Assembly: GCA_045603125.1 (NCBI GenBank)
Contig: JAZULN010000052.1
Span: 1-10,568, forward strand
From: CAKSFT01 sp045603125
Lineage (GTDB): Bacteria; Bacillota; Clostridia; UBA1381
Reading direction: 5' to 3'
DNA length: 10,568 bases
Shown in pieces: positions 6,099-10,568 of the stretch (position 1 is the stretch's first letter; each line of letters begins with the position of its first letter). Made by a program: the position numbers and the translations under genes. The notes under the pieces were generated by a model, which saw nothing but the letters and a program-made list of their open reading frames with translations, did no database searches and was not told the origin of the DNA.

Positions 6099-6908
6099 GT
6101 GTTTGGATATGTAAATACGGAAGATATTTTTAAGATTGACGTTTTATATACGGCATTTGCCGAAAGACAGGAGAAGAGCTACTATTTCGGTGGAGAATAC
6201 CATAACTTCTGGGAAATAGTAATAGTTACCGACGGTGAGCTTGGGATAACTGCAGGAAGTGATGTATTTATGCTAAAGAAAGGTCAGGCGGTAATTCATG
6301 AGCCTATGGAATTTCACAGACTCTGGAACGAAGGAAAGGTTCAAACGGAGTATATAATCTTTTCATTTAAGGCAAAGGGCGTGCCGAAAATTTCTTCTAA
6401 TATTTTTGAAATTCAGGATTTGACGATTCCCTATGAAATACTCTCACACATTCAGGAAAATTTTAAGATACATAATAATAATGTTATAGAAATTTTAGAT
6501 CCCGACAGCGTGAGCTATCAAGTTACCATAAAGGAGCTTGAGATGTTTATTCTAAACACTCTGTCGCAAAAGATTAAAAAGCGTGAAAAGGTCAGGTCAC
6601 AGCCTGCTAAAAACTATACAAGAATTGTAAATATTATGGAAAGTAATATTGATAAAAACCTGACTGTCGGGGAAATTGCAAAGCTTTGTAATATGAGTGA
6701 GGTGAATTTAAAAAAGACCTTCTCACGTTATTCGGGTATGGGGGTTATGGCGTACTTTAATCACCTGAAGGTTACAGCGGCAATCGAGAGGCTAAAGCGG
6801 GGAGAAACTGTTCAGGAAACGGCAAATGCCCTCGGGTTTTCAAATCAGAACTATTTTAGCACGGTCTTTAAGAGAATCACCGGGAAAAACCCGACATATT
6901 ATAAATAA
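6099..6908 (+). CDS. AraC/XylS-family transcriptional regulator
   Basis: 269-aa DNA-binding protein, probably sensing a sugar through an N-terminal cupin-like pocket (roughly residues 25-95, with EYHNFWEIVIV at 33-43 and HEPMEFHRL at 67-75 as typical ligand-barrel motifs). The C-terminal 100 residues hold the double helix-turn-helix. The first recognition unit is around LTVGEIAKLCNMSEVNLKK (188-206). The family signature then runs through ALGFSNQNYFSTVFKRITG (244-262) to the NPTYYK end. The start is GTG at 6099 with GAGGTG 5 bases before it; no better ATG is available in this frame. It lies divergent from the oxidoreductase-HexNAc operon, which is its probable target. Its effector may be GlcNAc, GalNAc or a phosphorylated form, which is inference from the target genes. 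Confidence 0.93.
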   Translation: MFGYVNTEDIFKIDVLYTAFAERQEKSYYFGGEYHNFWEIVIVTDGELGITAGSDVFMLKKGQAVIHEPMEFHRLWNEGKVQTEYIIFSFKAKGVPKISSNIFEIQDLTIPYEILSHIQENFKIHNNNVIEILDPDSVSYQVTIKELEMFILNTLSQKIKKREKVRSQPAKNYTRIVNIMESNIDKNLTVGEIAKLCNMSEVNLKKTFSRYSGMGVMAYFNHLKVTAAIERLKRGETVQETANALGFSNQNYFSTVFKRITGKNPTYYK

Positions 6909-6909
6909 T

Positions 6910-6933
6910 AAAAAGGCTCATTGGAGCCTTTTT
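6910..6933. terminator. Bidirectional terminator between convergent genes, overlapping a coding end
   Basis: AAAAAGGCTC (6910-6919) pairs perfectly with GAGCCTTTTT (6924-6933) around the loop ATTG. Each strand ends in five T. It serves the AraC gene, whose stop is at 6906-6908, and the convergent Gx-family gene, whose stop (6918-6920) and last codons lie inside the stem. Confidence 0.88.
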
Positions 6934-7400
6934 GTTATTATATCAGAAATAATTCCGATTACCGCCCCCGCGATTATGCCTATTATAATGAGTATTGGGA
7001 GGTAGTAAAATATATTTATGTTTTTTAAAAATATAGCCGCAACAATGAGCTGGCCGATATTATGGGTGACACCGCCGGCAATACTTATTCCAACAACACT
7101 AAATTTTTTTGTCTTTTTTAAAATACTCATTGTAATGACGCTTAAAAACCCTCCCGAAACTGAATATAAAAATGCGGAAAAGCCTGAAAATAAAAGGCTT
7201 GATGAAAAAGTTTTAATCAGCATTATCCCAAAAGATATAGGCGTGGTTAAAATATAAAGTGAGGTTAATATTACGATATTTGAAATTCCAACCTTCGCCC
7301 CATAGACCGGGATTGGAAGGGGGAAAAGACTTTCTATGTAGCCAAAGACTATTGCAAGGGTTGAAAATATTGCGATTTTTGCGATTTTTTTATTATTCAT
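6918..7400 (-). CDS. Gx transporter family membrane protein (EetB-like / heptaprenyl diphosphate synthase component I family)
   Basis: 160-aa integral membrane protein, length typical of the family, with about five hydrophobic segments (roughly 7-30, 42-65, 76-95, 103-127 and 131-153). The diagnostic stretch is YGAKVGISNIVIL (33-45), matching the G-x-K-x-G-x-x-N pattern, and GGVTHNIGQL (109-118) is a second conserved patch. The family resembles ECF S-component-like proteins. The old name 'heptaprenyl diphosphate synthase component I' is probably misleading. To my knowledge EetB of the Listeria flavin-based extracellular electron transfer locus belongs here. The ATG overlaps the upstream stop as TAATG, so translation is coupled to the NusG-domain gene. 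The last codons lie within a terminator stem, an unusually tight 3' end. Confidence 0.85.
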   Translation of the reverse strand: MNNKKIAKIAIFSTLAIVFGYIESLFPLPIPVYGAKVGISNIVILTSLYILTTPISFGIMLIKTFSSSLLFSGFSAFLYSVSGGFLSVITMSILKKTKKFSVVGISIAGGVTHNIGQLIVAAIFLKNINIFYYLPILIIIGIIAGAVIGIISDIITKRLQ

Positions 7401-7747
7401 TATTGCACCACCCCGTCCACTTCTTTTTCGGCAATAACCCGAACCGTAACCCTGTTTGGAAGGCAGACAATATCTCTTCCCGAAAGTTTTAAGGGTTTTT
7501 GGTGAACACAGAGCTGGTCGGGGCAGTCGGCACTTTCCATAAACACCTCACCGTCTTTTACCATGACAGTATTTTTGCCGTTTATATCTATTGTTATATC
7601 CTCAGAGAGGGGTAGCTTTTTATATTCTTTGTTATCCACATAAATCACCGCATAGTTGCCGGATTTTTCACCGATACGGTTGATAGCAAAAAGGGAGAGG
7701 GCAACAAAAACTAACGTTAAAACCAAATATAAATCATGTTTTTTCAT
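7400..7747 (-). CDS. NusG-domain-II membrane-anchored protein (EetA-like)
   Basis: 115-aa protein with one N-terminal membrane anchor (7-24), so the remainder is probably on the outer face. The beta-rich domain follows the NusG domain II family pattern: VMVKDGEVFMESADCPDQLC (61-80), then a CLPN motif (95-98). Cysteines C75, C80 and C95 are the conserved ones and may form a disulfide or bind a cofactor. Members of this family are not transcription factors. They occur with Gx-family genes, and to my knowledge EetA of the Listeria extracellular electron transfer locus is one. It starts at 7747 with a GGGAG-type ribosome site and has a strong promoter at 7778-7806. It is coupled to the next gene by TAATG. 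No ApbE, Ndh2, PplA or DmkA gene is nearby, so its electron-transfer role is inference. Confidence 0.85.
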   Translation of the reverse strand: MKKHDLYLVLTLVFVALSLFAINRIGEKSGNYAVIYVDNKEYKKLPLSEDITIDINGKNTVMVKDGEVFMESADCPDQLCVHQKPLKLSGRDIVCLPNRVTVRVIAEKEVDGVVQ

Positions 7748-7777
7748 ATAGCTTCTCCCTTCTCATTCAATATGAAA

Positions 7778-7806
7778 ATTATATCACAGGGGAGAGGATT
7801 AGTCAA
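7778..7806 (-). promoter_or_regulatory. Strong SigA-type promoter of the NusG-domain/Gx pair
   Basis: On the minus strand TTGACT (7801-7806), a 17-bp spacer and a perfect TATAAT (7778-7783) with an extended TG one base upstream. The start is expected near 7771, leaving about 24 bases before the ATG. It lies directly downstream of the terminator at 7809-7839, so this operon is insulated from the small-peptide gene. Confidence 0.85.
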
Positions 7807-7808
7807 AT

Positions 7809-7839
7809 AAAAAAGCGTTGGTTAAACCAACGCTTTTTT
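7809..7839. terminator. Perfect bidirectional intrinsic terminator
   Basis: GCGTTGG (7815-7821) pairs with CCAACGC (7827-7833) across a 5-base loop. Six A precede and six T follow, so both strands carry a U-run. On the minus strand it ends the small-peptide transcript with its structured 3' region. There is no plus-strand gene upstream that needs it. Confidence 0.85.
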
Positions 7840-7844
7840 AAAAA

Positions 7845-7936
7845 GGGGATAGGCAAAAGACTTCGGAATTAACAAACTGAGCCTAAACTTTAGTTTCGGG
7901 TTATCTGCCTGCGTTCCGGAGACTTTTAAAACTCCC
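7845..7936 (-). ncRNA. Structured RNA candidate, unidentified (3' region of the small-peptide transcript)
   Basis: A long imperfect hairpin fills the gap between the peptide stop and the terminator. From outside in, GGG pairs with CCC near the ends. AAAAG (7855-7859) pairs with CTTTT (7923-7927), and CTTCGGAA (7861-7868) pairs with TTCCGGAG (7914-7921) with one wobble or mismatch. TAAC (7870-7873) pairs with GTTA (7900-7903). An apical stem of 7882-7888 with 7893-7899 has a 4-base loop and one mismatch. Unpaired conserved-looking segments lie at 7874-7881 and 7904-7913. No riboswitch, SRP, 6S or tmRNA signature is recognised. The minus strand is favoured because a terminator follows there and no plus-strand promoter is visible, but the single wobble pair (U-G on the plus strand) would slightly favour the plus strand. 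Confidence 0.35.
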
Positions 7937-7939
7937 GCC

Positions 7940-8047
7940 TTAGTTACAAACACATGTTACAATTACAATGATAATAAGTACCCATAAAACCATATCAAGG
8001 TCGAAACCGCAACCCTTGCTGATGTTTTGGCAACCGCAATCTCCCAT
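7940..8047 (-). CDS. 35-residue Cys-rich single-span membrane peptide
   Basis: A tiny protein with cysteines at 4, 6, 13, 32 and 34 flanking one hydrophobic helix (about 19-31, rich in Ile, Val and Leu). The start at 8047 is chosen because GAGGAGG lies 8 bases upstream. A longer reading up to 8170 would add a stretch with no ribosome site and would read through the leader hairpin. It resembles in general style the small Cys/Gly-rich membrane peptides of Firmicutes such as YjcZ-type sporulation proteins, but I do not recognise the family. The CGC and CVC pairs on opposite sides of the membrane might bind metal or form disulfides. It is a single-gene transcript with a structured leader and a structured tail. 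Function unknown. Confidence 0.7.
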   Translation of the reverse strand: MGDCGCQNISKGCGFDLDMVLWVLIIIVIVTCVCN

Positions 8048-8078
8048 AAGGCTTACCTCCTCTCGCCTGATGCTTTTT

Positions 8079-8122
8079 AACAGATGAAAAATCATATTTT
8101 TTACTGATTTTTCTTGCCTGTT
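8079..8122 (-). promoter_or_regulatory. Leader hairpin of the small-peptide gene
   Basis: GAAAAATCA (8086-8094) pairs perfectly with TGATTTTTC (8105-8113), and AACAG (8079-8083) with CTGTT (8118-8122) across a small internal loop. The hairpin lies 32 bases upstream of the peptide ATG, between it and the AT-rich presumed promoter (about 8120-8150). No clear SigA -35/-10 pair was found there. It may stabilise or regulate the leader. Confidence 0.4.
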
Positions 8123-8164
8123 ATAATAATATATTATGAAATTCAAGAAAAGTTGGAACTTGTC

Positions 8165-8202
8165 TTGCAAATTTATTTAAAATGGGTTATAATAGGTATA
8201 AT
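8165..8202 (+). promoter_or_regulatory. Promoter of the ynzC operon with two -10 boxes
   Basis: TTGCAA (8165-8170), a 17-bp spacer and a perfect TATAAT (8188-8193). A second perfect TATAAT follows 9 bp later (8197-8202) with only a poor -35 (TATTTA at 8174-8179). Transcription probably begins near 8200, about 40 bases before the ynzC ATG. Confidence 0.75.
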
Positions 8203-8241
8203 GGAGATATTTTTAAGTAAAATTTGAAAGGTATGAGAAAG

Positions 8242-8421
8242 ATGACAGAAGAAAAGATGGCAAGAATCAGCGAACTCTCAAGAAAACAGCGAACCATAGG
8301 GCTTTCCGATGAGGAAAAGGCAGAGCAAAAGCAATTGAGGGATGAATATATTGCCGACATAAGAAGGAATTTCAGGGCAACTTTAGAGAGTGTTGAGTTT
8401 GAGGATAATATAAAACAATAA
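8242..8421 (+). CDS. ynzC: DUF896 (UPF0291) family protein, YnzC-like
   Basis: 59-aa cytoplasmic protein predicted to be a helical hairpin. The family signature is clear: KMARISELSRKQRTIGLSDE (5-24), then EEKAEQKQLRDEYIADIRR (24-42), followed by NFRATLESVEF. B. subtilis YnzC is about 77 aa, so this one has a short tail, which is common in Clostridia. The role of the family is not established; the B. subtilis gene is linked to SOS-regulated neighbours. Among three in-frame starts (TTG 8224, ATG 8233, ATG 8242) the last is preferred because GAAAGG lies about 10 bases before it and the family begins here. It is the first gene of the plus-strand run and ends 15 bases before the TPR gene. Confidence 0.88.
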   Translation: MTEEKMARISELSRKQRTIGLSDEEKAEQKQLRDEYIADIRRNFRATLESVEFEDNIKQ

Positions 8422-8436
8422 AAAGGAGAGATAAAT

Positions 8437-9231
8437 ATGACATACATACTTTTGATTTTAGCGTTGGTTTGGGGATTTTATTCAAATGTAACCACAGGTG
8501 TATTGGTATCAATAATTGCAGTAGGATTCTTGATTTATAAGGCGATGCCGGTTATATATTCCATGAAGGGAACCGCCCAATATAACAGCGGAAATACGGA
8601 AGGGGCAGTAAAATATTTTGAAAAAGCCATTGAAACAGGACGTGCAAAATCCCATGTTATAGTTCAATATGTTATGATACTTATGCGTGACGGAAAATTT
8701 AAAAGAGCATTGCGTTTGATTGACAAAACTGTAGCCGAGAGATCCGCAAGAGACGATGACAGAATGCTTTTAAAACAGTATCGTTGCCTTATTTATTTTA
8801 AAAACGGCGACAAGGAAGAAGCCATGGATGACGCAATGGAGATTTTCTCAAGCTTTAAAAATACAGTATCTTATGGATTGTTAGGTTATTTAAAGCTTGC
8901 AAGCGGTGATATCAGTGATTCGGTTTTAAGACTTTGCCGGGAGGCGTATGAATATAACAAGGACGACAGAGATATTGTAGACAACCTGGTATATGCGTGC
9001 TATAAGATGGGAAAATATGATGAAGCAGAGGAACTTTTACCTGAACTGATTGAGAAAAACCCCAAATTCGTGGAAGGTTATTACCACGGTGCCTTGGTTA
9101 AATTGGCGTTAGGAAAGAAAAATGAGGCAAAAGAACTTATCTCAAAAATCCCTGAATGCACAAGAACTGCCCTTACCACAGTTTCTGAAGAAGAAGTTCA
9201 GGAATTAGAAGAAAAGCTAAAGGGCAACTGA
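8437..9231 (+). CDS. Membrane-anchored tetratricopeptide-repeat protein
   Basis: 264-aa protein of unknown specific role. Residues 3-17 and 21-40 are two hydrophobic segments that place it in the membrane with the C-terminal part likely cytoplasmic. Helical TPR-like repeats follow: a clear one at 46-68 (AQYNSGNTEGAVKYFEKAIE), weaker ones around 75-105, 112-140 and 146-172, and good ones at 183-208 (LVYACYKMGKYDEAEELLPE) and 213-236. TPR arrays bind partner proteins. A strong AAAAGGAG precedes the ATG, 15 bases after ynzC. It lies 2 bases before the next gene, so it is part of one operon. No catalytic motif is visible. Confidence 0.85.
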   Translation: MTYILLILALVWGFYSNVTTGVLVSIIAVGFLIYKAMPVIYSMKGTAQYNSGNTEGAVKYFEKAIETGRAKSHVIVQYVMILMRDGKFKRALRLIDKTVAERSARDDDRMLLKQYRCLIYFKNGDKEEAMDDAMEIFSSFKNTVSYGLLGYLKLASGDISDSVLRLCREAYEYNKDDRDIVDNLVYACYKMGKYDEAEELLPELIEKNPKFVEGYYHGALVKLALGKKNEAKELISKIPECTRTALTTVSEEEVQELEEKLKGN

Positions 9232-9233
9232 AA

Positions 9234-9641
9234 ATGATAATATTTAAAATTAAAGAAGGAATTGACGGGTATCATATGACCAAAGATTTTCGAGGAAAGT
9301 ATCTTGATACCCAGTCAGAGGACGCCTTGGATTCGGTTTCATATCATATTGCAGGATTTGAAAATGATAAAATTATATGCGTCGGAAGAATGTATATAAA
9401 AGACCGGAAAACCTGTGTCATTGATAATGTGGCGGTGAACGAAGAAAACCGCCGACAGTATGTGGGGGATACAATCCTTCGGGCGTTTGAAGATCGTGCC
9501 GTACAGCTTATGCGGTCGTTTATTGAGGTTACCCCAACTCCCGATTCAAAAGAGTTTTTCTACCACGAGGGATATTCGGGGGATAGTGTGATGAAAAAAG
9601 ACCTTACCAAGATAAGAGGATGTAAGTGCCAGAAAAAATAA
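9234..9641 (+). CDS. Small GNAT-fold N-acetyltransferase-like protein
   Basis: 135-aa protein with the GNAT layout: strand beta4 at VIDNVAV (62-68), then the acetyl-CoA loop and helix around EENRRQYVGDTILRAFEDRA (70-89), beta5 at SFIEVTP (95-101), and a typical closing FFYHEGY (108-114). The pyrophosphate loop reads RRQYVGD in place of the usual R/Q-x-x-G-x-G/A, so the last glycine or alanine is Asp79. The family membership is likely, but CoA binding may be altered. The C-terminal tail ends with CKC. Substrate unknown. The start lies 2 bases after the TPR gene stop, with AAAGGG about 10 bases upstream, suggesting coupled translation. rarA follows after 31 bases. Confidence 0.75.
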   Translation: MIIFKIKEGIDGYHMTKDFRGKYLDTQSEDALDSVSYHIAGFENDKIICVGRMYIKDRKTCVIDNVAVNEENRRQYVGDTILRAFEDRAVQLMRSFIEVTPTPDSKEFFYHEGYSGDSVMKKDLTKIRGCKCQKK

Positions 9642-9672
9642 AATTACCGGTTTGGGGAGAGGAGGAAATATA

Positions 9673-10568
9673 TTGAGCACACCTTTAGCAGACAGAATAA
9701 GACCTGAAAATATTGAAGATGTTGTAGGACAAAAGCACCTTTTGGGTGAAGGGAAGCTTCTTTTTAATATGATTAAAAAAGGCGAAACGCCCAATATGAT
9801 TTTCTATGGCCCAAGCGGAGTGGGTAAAACCACGGTTGCAAATATAATTGCAAAAAATACAGGTAAGAAACTCTATCGCTTAAATGCAACCACGGCATCG
9901 GTTTCGGACATTAAAGATATAATTGCAACTCTTGATAGCTTTCTTACTGTAAACGGGGTGTTATTATACCTTGACGAGATTCAGCATTTTAATAAAAAGC
10001 AACAGCAATCCCTTTTGGAATTTATGGAAAACGGTAAAATTACTTTGATTGCAAGTACCACCGAAAATCCGTATTTTTACATATATAATGCGGTGTTGTC
10101 GCGGTCTGTAATCTTTGAATTTAAACCCATTTCGGCACCGGAGATTAAAAAGGCACTAAAAAGAGGTGTCGAGATTTTGGCAAGTGACGAATTTTCGGCA
10201 TACGATTTTTCTGTAACCGACGAAGCACTCCTTCATATGGCCCAGATGTCGGGGGGAGATGTGAGAAAAGGATTAAATGCCCTTGAGGTTGCAGCAATGT
10301 CTAAAACTCCCGATAAAGACGGAAAAATTTTAATTGATTTGGAACTGGCAGAACAGGCGACTCAGAAAAAGACCATAAAATATGATAAATCAGGCGACAG
10401 CCACTATGATATTTTGAGTGCATTCCAAAAGTCAATCAGGGGAAGTGACCCTGATGCAGGACTTCACTATTTGGCACGGCTGATCGCCGGTGGGGATTTG
10501 CCAAGTATTTGCCGCCGCCTTCTAGTAATTGCGGCAGAAGATATTGGCCTTGCATATCCTCAGGCGAT
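9673..10568 (+). CDS. rarA: Replication-associated recombination ATPase RarA/MgsA, partial (3' end cut)
   Basis: AAA+ ATPase of the clamp-loader-related RarA (MgsA/WRNIP1) family, acting at stalled or gapped replication forks. The first 298 residues are present. The start is TTG at 9673 with GGAGG 7 bases upstream, and PLADRIRPENIEDVVGQKHLL (4-24) matches the family N-terminus. Walker A is GPSGVGKT (46-53), Walker B LLYLDEIQ (97-104), sensor 1 STTEN (128-132), Arg finger in LSRS (R144), and sensor 2 in GGDVRKGLN (R198). The family-specific region AFQKSIRGSDPDAGLHYLARL (250-270) and AAEDIGLA (287-294) follow, after which the window ends. The usual length is about 420-440 aa, so roughly the C-terminal third is missing. 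It is cotranscribed with the GNAT gene by spacing. Confidence 0.95.
   Translation, partial: MSTPLADRIRPENIEDVVGQKHLLGEGKLLFNMIKKGETPNMIFYGPSGVGKTTVANIIAKNTGKKLYRLNATTASVSDIKDIIATLDSFLTVNGVLLYLDEIQHFNKKQQQSLLEFMENGKITLIASTTENPYFYIYNAVLSRSVIFEFKPISAPEIKKALKRGVEILASDEFSAYDFSVTDEALLHMAQMSGGDVRKGLNALEVAAMSKTPDKDGKILIDLELAEQATQKKTIKYDKSGDSHYDILSAFQKSIRGSDPDAGLHYLARLIAGGDLPSICRRLLVIAAEDIGLAYPQA

Noticed and set aside
7845..7936. Identification of the structured region as SRP RNA, 6S RNA, c-di-GMP or another known riboswitch
   Set aside because: The GGAA-capped SRP core, the 6S length and bubble, and the conserved riboswitch cores are absent. Short similarities such as GCCUAAAC are too brief to count.
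7850..7940. Riboswitch controlling the NusG-domain/Gx operon through the terminator at 7809-7839
   Set aside because: A near-perfect promoter lies between that terminator and the operon, so transcription of the operon does not depend on passing the terminator.
8048..8170. Longer 76-residue form of the Cys-rich peptide starting near 8170
   Set aside because: The strong GAGGAGG site is next to 8047, the added residues run through the leader hairpin, and no ribosome site precedes the upstream ATG.
8187..8447. Minus-strand reading frame of 86 codons
   Set aside because: It is antisense to ynzC, which has a clear family match, promoter and ribosome site.
6942..10568. CRISPR arrays, tRNA genes, toxin-antitoxin or phage-defence genes in the right half
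   Set aside because: No regularly spaced repeats, tRNA-like cloverleaf, nuclease or toxin motif was seen. The only AAA+ protein is RarA.

Overview
The window looks like chromosomal DNA of a low-GC Firmicute of the class Clostridia. The signs are AT-rich intergenic DNA, strong AGGAGG-type ribosome binding sites, TTGACA/TATAAT promoters with 17-bp spacers, intrinsic terminators with U-runs, and a YnzC (DUF896) homologue. The finer taxonomy (perhaps a gut Lachnospiraceae or relative) is a guess. There are no rRNA or tRNA genes, no CRISPR array and no phage genes. The only mobile-element trace is a possible IS200/IS605-like end at the left edge.

Layout. (1) Positions 1-83 hold three consecutive perfect hairpins, possibly the right end of an insertion sequence. 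They abut the stop codon of a minus-strand lipoprotein gene (88-771) with its own promoter. (2) Positions 894-5962, all minus strand, form a five-gene amino-sugar operon. In transcription order it encodes a Gfo/Idh/MocA oxidoreductase with a cysteine-rich insert, a sugar nucleotidyltransferase, an N-acetylhexosamine 1-kinase (NahK), glucosamine-6-phosphate deaminase (NagB) and N-acetylglucosamine-6-phosphate deacetylase (NagA). The last four genes overlap or nearly touch. A strong terminator follows nagA. An AraC-family regulator (6099-6908, plus) is divergent from the operon. The shared 136-bp control region carries direct repeats, and no -35 box is visible for the operon, which fits activation by this regulator. 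(3) Positions 6918-7747, minus strand, hold a translationally coupled pair: a NusG-domain-II membrane-anchored protein and a Gx-transporter-family membrane protein. These are the families of EetA and EetB of flavin-based extracellular electron transfer. (4) Positions 7809-8122 are a compact unexplained unit: a 35-residue Cys-rich membrane peptide with a hairpin in its 5' leader, a roughly 90-nt structured 3' region, and a perfect bidirectional terminator. (5) Positions 8165-10568, plus strand, are a housekeeping-looking run: ynzC, a membrane-anchored TPR protein, a small GNAT acetyltransferase and rarA, which is cut by the window edge.

How the genes work together. NahK would phosphorylate N-acetylhexosamine at C1. 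The nucleotidyltransferase could charge the sugar-1-phosphate to a nucleotide sugar. NagA and NagB take GlcNAc-6-phosphate to fructose-6-phosphate. The link between the 1-phosphate and 6-phosphate branches (a phosphoacetylglucosamine mutase), a transporter and a glycosidase or phosphorylase are all absent from the window. The substrate and the role of the oxidoreductase are therefore open. The most likely new biology is the oxidoreductase paired with the HexNAc kinase pathway, and the small-peptide/structured-RNA unit.
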